Positions 42,571-52,681 are shown, numbered from the stretch's first letter. The stretch is DNA of 64,000 bases from CAYVVD01 sp964454975 (GCA_964454975.1 CAYVVD010000010.1:51517-115516); one strand, 5' to 3'. Numbers and translations are program-made. The notes: generated from the sequence alone by a model not told the origin.

Positions 42571-43794
42571 TTGAACCTGGAAATCATACGCAAAATCTCA
42601 TCGGGATTTTTCAAAGGGGGGCCATCCGGCTTCCTGGGTTTTTCACGTGTTGTAGCATTTATCTCTGTAATGCTTGGGGCTATGGCGCTTACTGTATCAA
42701 TGGCGATCCTGGACGGCTTTGACAAGGAGCTTCACAAAAATGCAATACGTTTTACTTCGCACATCAGAGTACAGATGCTTCGCCGGGGGCCTATTTATGA
42801 GCCGCAGGAGAAAATCGATAACCTGAAGAAAAACATCCCTGAAATAACAAGTGCATCGGCAATCTATGAAAAGGAGGGATTGATTCGTGCGGATAATTAC
42901 ATTGATGGTGTCCTTATCCGTTCATTCAGCAGGGAAAAAGATTTTACCGCGATTTCGTCAGGGCGAAATTCAAATGAGTTCAATTTCAGTTCAGCCGAAG
43001 CAAAGGAAGTTACAATAAGCACGACACTTGCCAATACAACAGGCCTTAAAAAAGGAGATGATATTATTCTCTATGCCCTAAAAACAAATGAAAGGCAATT
43101 TTTTCCATCAGCGGGTATATCAATATTCAAAATCAAGGGTATCTACGAAACAGGTTTCACCCAATACGATGAGCTGCTTGTATTCATACCCGAGCAAACT
43201 GCGAAAAAACTATTCGGCATGCCGGAATACAGCTGTACTCACATAGAAATCATGCTAAGGGATGCCGAAATGGCGCCGGCAGTATCAACAAGAATCGAAG
43301 AGATGCTTGGGTTCCCGCACTTTGTTCTGACAGTATTCGAACTTCACCGCCCCATGTTCGCATGGATTGAACCGCAAAAAGAAACCATTCCCATAGTTCT
43401 TGGAATTATCAGTATTGTCGCTGTGCTGAATATAATAACAACATTGTTAATCACTGTAGTGGAGAAAACATCCTCAATTGGAATTCTATCCGCAATGGGC
43501 ATGCGGCGGCGTGATATAACGCATGTATTTATTTACCACGGTACATCGCTCGGCGCAGGTGGCGCGCTTGCAGGCATGGCGATAGGATTGCTTTTCTGCA
43601 TTTTGCAGGCAACCTACTCGTTTATTTCGCTCCAGGGCAAGGTATATTTCCTTGACAAGCTGCCGGTCAATCCAGAGCTGTGGCACTATGTTGCAATACT
43701 TACGGTTTCTGTTTTGCTCTCATTTTTTGCTACTCTCCTGCCGGCGCTTGTTGCATCACGCGTTAACCCGATAAACGCAATCCGTTTCAGGTAA
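42571..43794 (+). CDS. lolE: LolC/LolE-type ABC permease (FtsX-like)
   Basis: 407 residues from a TTG start. One N-terminal membrane helix (VVAFISVMLGAMALTVSMAI) precedes a large periplasmic MacB-like domain, then three C-terminal helices with the FtsX segment VEKTSSIGILSAMGMRRRDI. LolCE permeases release lipoproteins from the inner membrane for sorting to the outer membrane. No lolD ATPase gene is adjacent. C/E cannot be separated, so the symbol is provisional. A 207-base AT-rich gap precedes it. Confidence 0.85.
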   Translation: MNLEIIRKISSGFFKGGPSGFLGFSRVVAFISVMLGAMALTVSMAILDGFDKELHKNAIRFTSHIRVQMLRRGPIYEPQEKIDNLKKNIPEITSASAIYEKEGLIRADNYIDGVLIRSFSREKDFTAISSGRNSNEFNFSSAEAKEVTISTTLANTTGLKKGDDIILYALKTNERQFFPSAGISIFKIKGIYETGFTQYDELLVFIPEQTAKKLFGMPEYSCTHIEIMLRDAEMAPAVSTRIEEMLGFPHFVLTVFELHRPMFAWIEPQKETIPIVLGIISIVAVLNIITTLLITVVEKTSSIGILSAMGMRRRDITHVFIYHGTSLGAGGALAGMAIGLLFCILQATYSFISLQGKVYFLDKLPVNPELWHYVAILTVSVLLSFFATLLPALVASRVNPINAIRFR

Positions 43795-43840
43795 TTAATT
43801 AATATTTTATTAATTTAGAATTAACCCTTAGGAGGAGCAA

Positions 43841-44488
43841 ATGCGTAAGATATTGATATTCGCGGGGATACTGCTAATCACCCTTAGCGCGGGGGCCCAG
43901 GATGGCACAAATTTGAGCGTCGGGGCGTTCCTCGGTCTGAAGCCTGGCGTAAATGGTACTGATGCCCCGCATGGTCGCAAGAATAAACTTGCTTTTTCGA
44001 ACCTGCCTGATGTAGGCCTTTCAACGTATATAAACTGGGGACAGGAGAGCGTAGTCGGTGCGCGCGTGGATGTTGCCTACACCAACTATACCTATGGAAT
44101 TCAGAATTACAGTACCGGAGAAACTTACGACTTCGAACTGCATTATATTACACTCGGCCCTTCACTCCTCGTTAGAGGGTTTATGTTCGGCTTTAACTTC
44201 GGAATGCCGATGAGTGCCAAATGGGAGGAGGATATTGACACAGAAATTCTCTCCACTCTCGCTGAGTTCCGCTTCGGATACAACCTGGAGCTATTCAAAG
44301 ACGAGACCGGATCATTGAACGCATTCATCTACATGGGGTACATGCTTTCAGGGGTTTACAGTGACTACGAAGTGAACGACCCGATGAAAGAGATTGCGCC
44401 TGCAAGCCCGCCTGAAGTAATCACCAACGGATTCAACCCACGGGTAGCATCGGCCCTTCTCGGATTCAGCTATGTGTTTAGTTTATAG
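43841..44488 (+). CDS. Outer-membrane beta-barrel protein
   Basis: 215 residues with a Sec signal (MRKILIFAGILLITLSAGAQ). The remaining sequence alternates as expected for a small eight-stranded barrel and ends in a hydrophobic strand with terminal aromatic residues (VASALLGFSYVFSL). A strong AGGAGG lies 5 bases before the ATG. It overlaps the start of the DUF5103 gene by 17 bases, so the two are co-expressed. Specific role unknown. Confidence 0.8.
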   Translation: MRKILIFAGILLITLSAGAQDGTNLSVGAFLGLKPGVNGTDAPHGRKNKLAFSNLPDVGLSTYINWGQESVVGARVDVAYTNYTYGIQNYSTGETYDFELHYITLGPSLLVRGFMFGFNFGMPMSAKWEEDIDTEILSTLAEFRFGYNLELFKDETGSLNAFIYMGYMLSGVYSDYEVNDPMKEIAPASPPEVITNGFNPRVASALLGFSYVFSL

Positions 44489-45791
44489 ATTATTTCTTGC
44501 GCTGCTTATTATCTCGCCTGTACTTGCACAGGAGGGAAAAAGGTTCGATGTTCCCGCACAAGTGCGGTTTGTGCGCATCTATGGCAGCAACGATGAACGC
44601 GATCCGCCAATCCTGCTTATAAATTCGGATAAATACAGCACCGGACCGGCTCTCGGCACAAGCGAACTTACTATCGAAATTGATATTGACGCTGTTTCGC
44701 CTCCTGCGATGTACGCAAAGTTCGTTCATTGCGGCCCCGACTGGCGCGAGGACGACAACGTATTCATCAATAGCTCCACCATGCTGCGCACGAGTAACAT
44801 CCGTTGGGAGACTGCTCCTGCATGGGCTAATTACTACACGTACCGCGGTTACCTTGAAATACCCGGCCTGCAAATTGATTTTAAGTACTCGGGTAACTGG
44901 AAGGTAATCTTTTACGAGTATGATTATGATGAGCCGTTTGCCGAAGGGCGTTTTTTTGTGACAGAGCCTATGGCAGATGTGGATGTCCTGCTCTCAACTG
45001 ATTTCTACTCGCCGGAATTCATCGTAACGAGCACGGCTGTGCAAATCGAAGCCTATGCGCAGAGCAACCAGCAGTTATATGATTCGCAGTTCAAGACTGC
45101 CGCCGTTTACAAAAACGGGCGCTGGTACGAGCCCTACATCATTACATCGGATGGCTCGGTAAACACTCTCGATGAAAAATACCGCTATGATTTTAACACT
45201 ATGACGGGCGGTTCTGCTTCATTCGGGCGGAAGTTCAGGATAAGCGGCCTCCCGGCTGAGAATGGCTACCGCATACTCGAATTGACCGACTATGCACGCT
45301 ACCCGCGAGTGAACCATGCAGTTCGCCTGCCTTTTTCAGATGATATGCGAGACGGTTCCTTCCGCGAGCGGGACGACGATGGTGTGATGCGTTCCAGCTT
45401 CCTTAACCCGGATTATGATGATTACGTCCTCGTTGAGTTTGTGCTTGACCCGTTCGAACACCGCACACGCGAGAGCATTTTCATTTCGGGCAGTTTCAAT
45501 AACTGGAACCCGGACAGCGACTGGCAGATGCACTTTGATGAGGAAACCAGGTTCTACCGGTTACAGCAGTGGGTGAGGCGCGGCAGGCACAACTACCTAT
45601 ACGCTACGGGCAGGCTCGATGCCGATACCGGCCGGCTGGTTGATTACTCCTATGACGAGTTCGAGGGGAACACCGCGCAGGCGGGGCACAGCTACATCGT
45701 GTTTGTCTATTATCGCGATACGCAGTATGGCGGCTACGATGCATTGATTGGCGTAGGCGGTGCCAATATTTACGGTACTTTCAGGAGATAA
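44472..45791 (+). CDS. Type IX secretion system plug protein (DUF5103)
   Basis: 439 residues with a short signal peptide (VYRLFLALLIISPVLAQ). The N-terminal region (VRFVRIYGSNDERDPPILLI, FVHCGPDWREDDN, YRGYLEIPGLQI) matches DUF5103, known as the plug that closes the type IX translocon pore. From ~330 a CBM48/E-set-like domain follows (ESIFISGSFNNWNPDSDW). Its presence suggests the cell has type IX secretion, although no other core Por/Spr gene is in the window. It is co-transcribed with the barrel protein upstream; dapB follows after 1 base. Confidence 0.85.
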   Translation: MCLVYRLFLALLIISPVLAQEGKRFDVPAQVRFVRIYGSNDERDPPILLINSDKYSTGPALGTSELTIEIDIDAVSPPAMYAKFVHCGPDWREDDNVFINSSTMLRTSNIRWETAPAWANYYTYRGYLEIPGLQIDFKYSGNWKVIFYEYDYDEPFAEGRFFVTEPMADVDVLLSTDFYSPEFIVTSTAVQIEAYAQSNQQLYDSQFKTAAVYKNGRWYEPYIITSDGSVNTLDEKYRYDFNTMTGGSASFGRKFRISGLPAENGYRILELTDYARYPRVNHAVRLPFSDDMRDGSFRERDDDGVMRSSFLNPDYDDYVLVEFVLDPFEHRTRESIFISGSFNNWNPDSDWQMHFDEETRFYRLQQWVRRGRHNYLYATGRLDADTGRLVDYSYDEFEGNTAQAGHSYIVFVYYRDTQYGGYDALIGVGGANIYGTFRR

Positions 45792-45792
45792 G

Positions 45793-46521
45793 ATGACAAA
45801 GATTGCAATTCTCGGTTACGGCGCAATGGGCCGCGAGGTGGAAAAAGCCGCTGCAGGTAAATTTGAGATTACAGAAATATTTGATTTAGACAGGCTGCTC
45901 AAGCCTGATGGGAGCTATAATTTCGACGTGGCGATTGACTTTACTCTGCCGGATGCAGTGCTTGAAAACGCGCGTGTCGTCTCCGGGTTGGGGAAGAATC
46001 TTGTAATCGGCACTACCGGCTGGTATGGCAAGGCTGGTGAACTACGCCGGATAATAGAAGGGTCAGGCACGGGCTGCGTATGGGGTTCCAACTTCTCAAT
46101 CGGGATGCACATGTTCTTACGTATCGTCCGACACGCCGCTGCACTCGTGGACAAAACAACCGACTATGACATATTCGGCCATGAAATACACCACACGCGC
46201 AAAAAGGACAGCCCAAGCGGCACGGCGCATACACTGGCGGATATCATTCTCTCCGAAGTGAGCGCGAAAACGGAACTGCTCACTGATACCAGCCACGAAC
46301 GCATCAAACCGGAGCAGCTTCACTTCAGCTCGACGCGTGGAGGCAGCATACCCGGCAGGCACACAATCTACTTAGACTCCGCCGCCGACACAATAGAGCT
46401 TAGCCACAGCGCACGCAACAGGAGCGGTTTCGCCGCAGGCGCTCTACTTGCCGCCGACTGGCTCGCCGACAAAACCGGATTCCACGAGTTCGGCGATGTG
46501 ATGGAGAAAGTATTGGGGTGA
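45793..46521 (+). CDS. dapB: 4-hydroxy-tetrahydrodipicolinate reductase DapB
   Basis: 242 residues from the ATG at 45793, 1 base after the DUF5103 stop; a longer frame starting at 45760 has no support. The dinucleotide-binding loop is AILGYGAMGREVE, and the catalytic segment is HEIHHTRKKDSPSGTA with its His pair and Lys. LGKNLVIGTTGW is the central signature. It reduces dihydrodipicolinate with NAD(P)H in the lysine and meso-diaminopimelate pathway, feeding peptidoglycan synthesis. Confidence 0.95.
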   Translation: MTKIAILGYGAMGREVEKAAAGKFEITEIFDLDRLLKPDGSYNFDVAIDFTLPDAVLENARVVSGLGKNLVIGTTGWYGKAGELRRIIEGSGTGCVWGSNFSIGMHMFLRIVRHAAALVDKTTDYDIFGHEIHHTRKKDSPSGTAHTLADIILSEVSAKTELLTDTSHERIKPEQLHFSSTRGGSIPGRHTIYLDSAADTIELSHSARNRSGFAAGALLAADWLADKTGFHEFGDVMEKVLG

Positions 46522-46584
46522 TGGGGGAAAATATTTTTTTGATATTTTAATCTAATTAGTTTGGAAAAGTAATATAATCAATAG

Positions 46585-47598
46585 ATGAAACGACTTCTAA
46601 CTATATTCGGCATGCTGGTGGCACTGCTATTGGCTGGGTTGCTGGTTTCCAACACGATTATGGAGTCCAAACCTGAGCTAAAGGCGGAGATGAGGCTTAC
46701 CATTCTGCCGAACACCGGCACCGACAAGGCTATCGGGATGCTCAGCGAGCAAGGTCTGCTCCAGCCTCAGTGGTTCTTCCGGCTCGCCTCACGCTATATA
46801 ATCCATGTTCAGGGCGGTGTGCTTTACGCCGGCAACTATGTAATTACTCCTGGCATGACAAAAGGGGATATCCTTAACAAGGTTTTTTCCGGCGGTAAGC
46901 TTTCAACCGTGAGCGTTACATTCCTCGAGGGGCAGACGGTTAAGGAAATGGCTGCAATCGCAGCGAAGCAGTTCGATTTCAAGGTGCAGGATTTTATTGC
47001 GCTTTGCAAGAAGGATTCGCTGCTGAGGCATTATGGCATAAAAGCGGAAAGTGCAGAGGGATACCTTCTGCCCGATACATACGAGTTCTACAAAGGGGCT
47101 ACGGCTGATGAAGTAATCCACAAGCTGCTGGAACACCACAAAACCCTTTGGACTCCTGCAAACAAGGCAAAGCTGGAAAAGCTGAAAATGACGCGGCATG
47201 AACTGCTCACGCTTGCATCAATCGTTGAGGCGGAAACACCTTCACCGGATGAGATGCCTTGCATCGCAGGTGTATATGTGAACCGCCTGCGGGACGGCTG
47301 GCCTCTTCAGGCTGATCCGACAGTGGCTTACTCGCTTGGAGTAAAGCGGCCACTCACGAGCCGGGACCTGGAATACAAAAGCAAATACAATACCTACCAA
47401 AATCCCGGATTACCACCCGGGCCGATAAATAATCCCGGTAGCGCTGCTATCTCAGCCTCGCTCAATCCCGAAAAGCATGATTATTACTTCTTCGTCGCAA
47501 AAGGTGACGGAAGCGGGCTGCACAACTTCGCTGAGAACCTTGCTACCCACAATAACAACCGTATAATATATAAGCGGAATTTGAGGAACAGAAATTAA
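46585..47598 (+). CDS. mltG: Endolytic murein transglycosylase MltG
   Basis: 337 residues, one N-terminal membrane anchor (MLVALLLAGLLVSNTI). A LysM-like subdomain (~35-120) precedes the YceG core: ESAEGYLLPDTYEFYKGA, LASIVEAETPSPDEMP (catalytic Glu near residue 215), GVYVNRLRDGWPLQADPTVAY and PGLPPGPINNPGSAAISASL. It cuts nascent glycan strands and is thought to end their elongation at the inner membrane. It lies 63 bases after dapB, grouping two wall-synthesis genes. Confidence 0.95.
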   Translation: MKRLLTIFGMLVALLLAGLLVSNTIMESKPELKAEMRLTILPNTGTDKAIGMLSEQGLLQPQWFFRLASRYIIHVQGGVLYAGNYVITPGMTKGDILNKVFSGGKLSTVSVTFLEGQTVKEMAAIAAKQFDFKVQDFIALCKKDSLLRHYGIKAESAEGYLLPDTYEFYKGATADEVIHKLLEHHKTLWTPANKAKLEKLKMTRHELLTLASIVEAETPSPDEMPCIAGVYVNRLRDGWPLQADPTVAYSLGVKRPLTSRDLEYKSKYNTYQNPGLPPGPINNPGSAAISASLNPEKHDYYFFVAKGDGSGLHNFAENLATHNNNRIIYKRNLRNRN

Positions 47599-47654
47599 GA
47601 TTTCGTCATGAAAACGTGTAGAAGTGTGATATACAAAAAGAAAGCCGCACCATT

Positions 47655-49031
47655 TCACTCCTCAGAATGATGTTCACAAAACAGCGTAGCCGATGTGCTG
47701 CGTGTTACCTTTGCACTGATGTATTCACCAATCATCTGGCCTGTGTAAGGGAATATAGCAACTTTGTTGGTGTCGGTGCGGCCCTGCCATTCGTCATCCC
47801 GCTTTTTGCTCGGGCCTTCCACGAGTACTTTGTGAACCTTGCCTACTTCAGCTTCGTTAATCTCTTTAGCGATTCCGTTCTGTAATTCGATAATTTCATT
47901 CAAGCGGTGCTTTTTGATTTCTTCGGGGATGTCGTCATAAGTTTTCCAGGCTTTTGTTTTTTCGCGAGGTGAATACATAAACATGTATGCTCCGTCATAG
48001 CGTACCTGTTTGATTAGATCAAGTGTCATGCGGTGGTCTTCTTCGGTTTCGGTCGGGAACCCGGCAATGATATCGGTCGAGAGAGAGCAACCGGGGATCA
48101 ACTCGCGGATTTTCTCCATCCTGCCGAGATAATGTTCAACGGTGTAGTGCCTGTTCATATCGTGAAGCACCTTGTCAGAGCCGCTCTGAACAGGGAGGTG
48201 AATATATTTGCAGATATTGTCATGTTCAGCCATAACTTCGATTAATTCGTCGGACATATCATAAGGATGCGAGGTTGTATAGCGGATACGCATTTTGGGT
48301 ACAGCCCTTGCAACTTCCCGTAGCAGGCGCGTGAAATCAGATTTGTTCTGTATGTCGTTGTAGCTGTTTACGTTTTGCCCGAGAAGTGTTATTTCCATAA
48401 TACCGCTGTCCCACAACTCCTGAGCCTCGCGGATAATAGATGTCATTGGTTTTGAGCGCTCGCGCCCGCGTGTGTAGGGTACAACGCAGAATGAACAGAA
48501 TTTATCACAGCCGCGGCTGATAGATATCCAGGCGCTGATTCCTTCTGTGCGTAGTGGAATGATATCGTCATATGTTTCCACGCGGGAAAGCTGCACAGCA
48601 ACACCGCTTTCACCACCGAAAGCCTGGTCCAGCATAGCAGGCAGGCTCCGGTACTCATCCGGACCAATAACAATGTTAACGAGGTCCTGCTTTCCGACAA
48701 GTTTGCTGCGCAGGCGCTCAGCCATACAGCCGAGAATGCCAACCACCAGCTTGCTGTTGGATTTTTTATAGTGGCGGAGGTGCATCAAACGCTTATGTAT
48801 TTTATTTTCTGCATTGTCGCGCACAGAACATGTATTCAGGAGAATGACTTCGGCATTGTCAATAGTGTCTGTCATGGTATAGCCCTCGGAGCTAAGGATG
48901 CCCGCCACAATTTCGCTGTCATTCACATTCATCTGGCAGCCGTAGGTTTCGATGTAAACGTTCCTCGAATCAGGGGATACGATTGTTTCAGCTTTGCCTT
49001 CTTTTTGTGGGATATTTATATCAAGATACAT
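47655..49031 (-). CDS. miaB: tRNA-2-methylthio-N6-dimethylallyladenosine synthase MiaB
   Basis: 458 residues. The three N-terminal cluster cysteines lie in ETYGCQMNVNDSE, NTCSVRDNAE and GILGCMAER; the radical-SAM motif is SRGCDKFCSFCVVPYTRGRE. A C-terminal TRAM domain ends the protein. It methylthiolates position 37 of tRNAs reading UNN codons, in the cytoplasm, using two [4Fe-4S] clusters and SAM. The DoxX gene ends at the base before its start. Confidence 0.96.
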   Translation of the reverse strand: MYLDINIPQKEGKAETIVSPDSRNVYIETYGCQMNVNDSEIVAGILSSEGYTMTDTIDNAEVILLNTCSVRDNAENKIHKRLMHLRHYKKSNSKLVVGILGCMAERLRSKLVGKQDLVNIVIGPDEYRSLPAMLDQAFGGESGVAVQLSRVETYDDIIPLRTEGISAWISISRGCDKFCSFCVVPYTRGRERSKPMTSIIREAQELWDSGIMEITLLGQNVNSYNDIQNKSDFTRLLREVARAVPKMRIRYTTSHPYDMSDELIEVMAEHDNICKYIHLPVQSGSDKVLHDMNRHYTVEHYLGRMEKIRELIPGCSLSTDIIAGFPTETEEDHRMTLDLIKQVRYDGAYMFMYSPREKTKAWKTYDDIPEEIKKHRLNEIIELQNGIAKEINEAEVGKVHKVLVEGPSKKRDDEWQGRTDTNKVAIFPYTGQMIGEYISAKVTRSTSATLFCEHHSEE

Positions 49032-49511
49032 TTATTCACTTTCCTCGTTTTCGATTGAATCGTTGGATGCGGCTTCTCTTTTTAACATATTACTGAAGAA
49101 CATTTCATCCAGGCTGAACCTGCCCGGCCCGGAAATAAACAGTCCGATAAAAACAATCATTATTTCTAATGAGTGGCCATAATCAAGGTAGCCGCTGCCT
49201 GTTACGAAATTCTTAAGAGTCGCTACAAACATTACGAATATAAGAAGAAGAAGCGCCGGACTAAGAAAGATGCCCGCCATAAGCAGCAGCCCACAAACAA
49301 ACTCTGCTGCACCTGCCATGAATCCCCAGAATGCGTAACCGAACTCAATTCCGAGATACTGCATAGCTGAACCTAAACTCTCCCAGCGTTCTGGTCCGCC
49401 AGCAATCTTGGGAAAGCCGTGAAGTGTCATAGCAACTCCCAGACCAAATCTGATAAAGAGAATGCCGATGTGCAATAGCCTGCTATCCCTGTAAAAAAAT
49501 TTACTAAGCAT
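49032..49511 (-). CDS. DoxX-family membrane protein
   Basis: 159 residues, four membrane helices. LLHIGILFIRFGLGVAMTLH and GFPKIAGGPERWESLGSAM open the DoxX domain, which continues in GFMAGAAEFVCGLLLMAGIF. Family members are quinone/redox-linked membrane proteins of poorly defined role. The stop directly abuts the miaB start. The tail is charged and acidic. Confidence 0.88.
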   Translation of the reverse strand: MLSKFFYRDSRLLHIGILFIRFGLGVAMTLHGFPKIAGGPERWESLGSAMQYLGIEFGYAFWGFMAGAAEFVCGLLLMAGIFLSPALLLLIFVMFVATLKNFVTGSGYLDYGHSLEIMIVFIGLFISGPGRFSLDEMFFSNMLKREAASNDSIENEESE

Positions 49512-49667
49512 AATAAAACCATATAATTAGAAAAAATATAAACGAAATACTAAGTGTGAAAGTGTGAATTTCGGGTAGTCGGAAGGATCTTCTCAATGAT
49601 TTTTCAATACTATTAAGCTTCATTTCTTCATAGTAAAATAATAAATACAATATTATATACTATCGGG

Positions 49668-50345
49668 CTATCTAAATTTTCTTATCATAATTGATAGTAC
49701 ATCAAAATCAACTTTTTCAAGTGGGTGAGGTGTGGCAGGCATCACGAATAAGCTGCTGCCTTCGATAAGCTTGTGTATGCGAATGGTTTCTTCTATGCCT
49801 GTTGTGGTGTCTCTGTCTCCCAGACCGAGAACAACAGGGATATTTATTCTGCGGAAATCGTCATCACTGACCGGAGGGTTCCCTGAGATGTCACGCAACA
49901 TTTCAGCGGTTTTAATTACAACCTCGCGCCAGTCATTTGGTGCATGACGCTTTGAGAGGATATCAGCGAATTTGGGGACTTTTTCTTCAATGATTTCAGG
50001 ATTGAGCATTTGTAGCTCGCTTTCTACTTTTCCTCCATCGAAATCGAGCATTGAGCCGAAAGTGAATATGCGGGAGAAATAGCCGATATGATTAGCGGCG
50101 ATGTAAAGAGCGACATATCCACCCAAGCTGTAACCAAATACTGGCAGGCCGGATTTTCCGTTAATATCCATCCAGTCAATTACCTGTGCAGCAAATTTAG
50201 ATATTGAAAAGCCCTTATCAGGAATTGATTCGCCACCGTGGCCGAGAAAATTCAAAGTATAACATTCCCAGCCGCCAAGTTTTTGCAGCAAACTGTCGAA
50301 CTGGCTCTGTGTGCCGAGTGCGCCGTGTAAAAAGAGCATTTCCAT
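49668..50345 (-). CDS. Alpha/beta hydrolase
   Basis: 225 residues, soluble. Oxyanion-loop motif FLHGALGTQSQF, nucleophile S73 in FGYSLGGYVALY, a likely acid Asp in LGLGDRDTTTG and the catalytic His in TPHPLEKVDF. The fold resembles small MenH/BioH-like esterases, but substrate is unknown. Its start is 5 bases from the stop of the mannose-1-phosphate guanylyltransferase gene, so they are likely co-transcribed. Confidence 0.85.
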   Translation of the reverse strand: MEMLFLHGALGTQSQFDSLLQKLGGWECYTLNFLGHGGESIPDKGFSISKFAAQVIDWMDINGKSGLPVFGYSLGGYVALYIAANHIGYFSRIFTFGSMLDFDGGKVESELQMLNPEIIEEKVPKFADILSKRHAPNDWREVVIKTAEMLRDISGNPPVSDDDFRRINIPVVLGLGDRDTTTGIEETIRIHKLIEGSSLFVMPATPHPLEKVDFDVLSIMIRKFR

Positions 50346-50350
50346 ATTTG

Positions 50351-51439
50351 TCAGAGCAAATGGTTGATATTTTTTCTTCGCATAAAATCAATAATTTCGC
50401 GGACGTCGTCGCTCGCTCCACGTCTGCAAATTAGAACAGCATCCTCACTGTCGATTACAATCAGGTCTTCTACGTTAACAATGCCAATCAGCCTGCCGCT
50501 GGAGCTTACAAGGCAGTTTGATGTATTGACAGGTATTACATCGCCTTCGATAACGTTGTTTCTTGCATCCTTGCGGGACATTCTGAACAGCTCGTCCCAT
50601 GTACCCATGTCGCTCCATATAAAGGAAGATTCTACAACATAAACATCACTCGCCTTTTCCATAACGGCGTAATCGAATGATATCGAGTTAATCTGGCGGT
50701 AAACATTATCAAGCTTGTCGGGGTAGGTGTCTTTGCCGAGGTGCTTGATAAGCGAAGAGAAAAGAGCTGTTTCTTCAGGTAAATAGCGGCTGTAACAATT
50801 CCGAAAAGTTTCGTACTTCATCACAAAAATACCGCTATTCCAAAGGAAATCACCTGACTCCATAAACCTGCGTGCCGTTGCTTCGTCAGGCTTTTCAGCA
50901 AATGTAGTACACTTGCGCAGACCCTCATCGAAAAGTTCCTTAATGCCACGTTTGTTATTATTAACCTGGACGTAGCCATAGTGGGTTTCGGCACGGGTCG
51001 GGTCAATCCCGATAGTTACGATGCCGTTTGTTTCTTCGGAAGCTTTGAAGGCAATTTCCAGGCTTTGAATGAATTCCCCGACATTCTGGATGTTGTGGTC
51101 AGAAGGGAAAGCTGCAAATGTAAAGTCATCGCCATATTTCTCATGAAGGTGGATGTTGGTAAGACCAAGGCACGGGGCAGTATTCCTGCCGAAAGGTTCG
51201 GGTATGATATTCTCGCCCGGTATAGCCGGCAGTTGGTCTTTAATCAGCTCTACCATTGGCTCGGTTGTTACAATATACATGTCTTCAAGCTCAAACATTT
51301 TCTGCAGGCGGGAAACTGTATTTTGTATCATTGTTCCCTCGCCGAGAAGATGAATGAACTGCTTTGGTAGTTTTTCCGTGCTGCGTGGCCAGAATCGAAT
51401 GCCATGGCCACCTGCCATAACCACTGCTACTCTTTTCAT
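50351..51439 (-). CDS. manC: Mannose-1-phosphate guanylyltransferase
   Basis: 362 residues. The nucleotidyltransferase signature is MAGGHGIRFWPRSTEKLPKQF near the N-terminus, with FAAFPSDHNI and FAEKPDEATARRFMESGDFL further on. It makes GDP-mannose from mannose-1-phosphate and GTP in the cytoplasm. There is no fused isomerase domain, as expected at this length. GDP-mannose could supply the glycosyltransferases at 17877-23073, although the genes are far apart. Confidence 0.93.
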   Translation of the reverse strand: MKRVAVVMAGGHGIRFWPRSTEKLPKQFIHLLGEGTMIQNTVSRLQKMFELEDMYIVTTEPMVELIKDQLPAIPGENIIPEPFGRNTAPCLGLTNIHLHEKYGDDFTFAAFPSDHNIQNVGEFIQSLEIAFKASEETNGIVTIGIDPTRAETHYGYVQVNNNKRGIKELFDEGLRKCTTFAEKPDEATARRFMESGDFLWNSGIFVMKYETFRNCYSRYLPEETALFSSLIKHLGKDTYPDKLDNVYRQINSISFDYAVMEKASDVYVVESSFIWSDMGTWDELFRMSRKDARNNVIEGDVIPVNTSNCLVSSSGRLIGIVNVEDLIVIDSEDAVLICRRGASDDVREIIDFMRRKNINHLL

Positions 51440-51550
51440 AACACTGTCTGCTTTTTCTTATTCCAATTATTTAAAGATATGGAAAGTTTAGTTAAGTACG
51501 TAAGGAAAGGGGGAGAAATCAGCACATCGAAAAATCCATTGGATTTATAA

Positions 51551-52630
51551 TCAACTCACCCCCTGCCTGAGAATCTCTGCCCGCTCTGCAATGCGCAGGT
51601 TTTCGATAACCTGCAGCAAGTATCCTTCCATAATATCGCGGAGGGAGTAATTCTTGCTGTCGCCTTCCAGGCGATGGTCTGTAACACGGTTTTGCGGCCA
51701 GTTGTAAGTTCGGATTTTCTCGGAGCGGTCACCGGAACGTACCATTGACTTTCGCGATGAGGAAATCTGCGATTGTTGCTTTTCAAGTTCCATCTCGTAG
51801 AGCTTTGTGCGTAGAACTTTCATTGCCTTTTGCTTGTTTTTGAGCTGTGATCGTTCGTCCTGGCAGCTTACAACAATGTTAGTAGGCAAATGTACAAGCC
51901 GGACGGCAGTCTCCACTTTATTTACGTTCTGCCCGCCCTTGCCCCCGGAACGGAAGATATCAATGCGCAGGTCTTCATCCCGGATTTCTACATCCACATC
52001 TTCAGCTTCGGGTAGCACGGCAATTGTTGCAGCAGATGTGTGTATCCTGCCGCTTGCTTCCGTGTCCGGTACACGCTGCACGCGGTGCACACCCGATTCA
52101 TACTTGGCAAAACCATAAACATCTTCGCCAATCATGGAAAAGATTATTTCTTTGAATCCGCCCTTTTCACCTTCGCTAAGTGATATCACTTCGAGTTTGA
52201 ATCCCATTATTTCAGTAAACTTTTCGTACATCCGATAGAGGTCTCCTGCAAAGAGTGCCGCCTCGTCTCCGCCTGTGCCAGCGCGAATTTCGAATATACA
52301 ATTCTTCAAGTCATTCGGGTCTTTCGGGATTAGCATTATCCGCAGTTCTTCATCGAGTGATTCAAGTCGTTCTGTCAGCTCGTAGTTATCTTCGTATGCA
52401 AGCTCACGTAAATCAGCCTCCACGCTTTTATCAGCTATCAGCTCTTTGTTGGATTCTATATTATGTAGAATATCAAGGTACTCTTGGGCTGCTCCTGCGA
52501 TGGGTGTAAGTTGCTTGTGTTCGCGAGAGATATCCCTGAATGATTTAACATCGTTCACAACATTGGGGTCATTTAGCTTTTGTTCTACTTCCCGGACCCT
52601 TTCGAGTATCGATTCCAGCTTTTCTTTCAT
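51551..52630 (-). CDS. prfA: Peptide chain release factor 1
   Basis: 359 residues. It carries the stop-codon recognition region (RVQRVPDTEASGRIHTSAAT, the P-x-T of RF1) and the catalytic GGQ in FRSGGKGGQNVNKVETAV (about residue 230). RF1 reads UAA and UAG and triggers peptide release. Unlike RF2 there is no frameshift site near the start. prmC, often adjacent, is not present. The giant YD-repeat gene ends 51 bases upstream on the same strand. Confidence 0.96.
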   Translation of the reverse strand: MKEKLESILERVREVEQKLNDPNVVNDVKSFRDISREHKQLTPIAGAAQEYLDILHNIESNKELIADKSVEADLRELAYEDNYELTERLESLDEELRIMLIPKDPNDLKNCIFEIRAGTGGDEAALFAGDLYRMYEKFTEIMGFKLEVISLSEGEKGGFKEIIFSMIGEDVYGFAKYESGVHRVQRVPDTEASGRIHTSAATIAVLPEAEDVDVEIRDEDLRIDIFRSGGKGGQNVNKVETAVRLVHLPTNIVVSCQDERSQLKNKQKAMKVLRTKLYEMELEKQQSQISSSRKSMVRSGDRSEKIRTYNWPQNRVTDHRLEGDSKNYSLRDIMEGYLLQVIENLRIAERAEILRQGVS

Positions 52631-52681
52631 TTCTTCCGGCCAATTAATGTGGCTGCAAAAATATCAAACATTAGCGAAATT

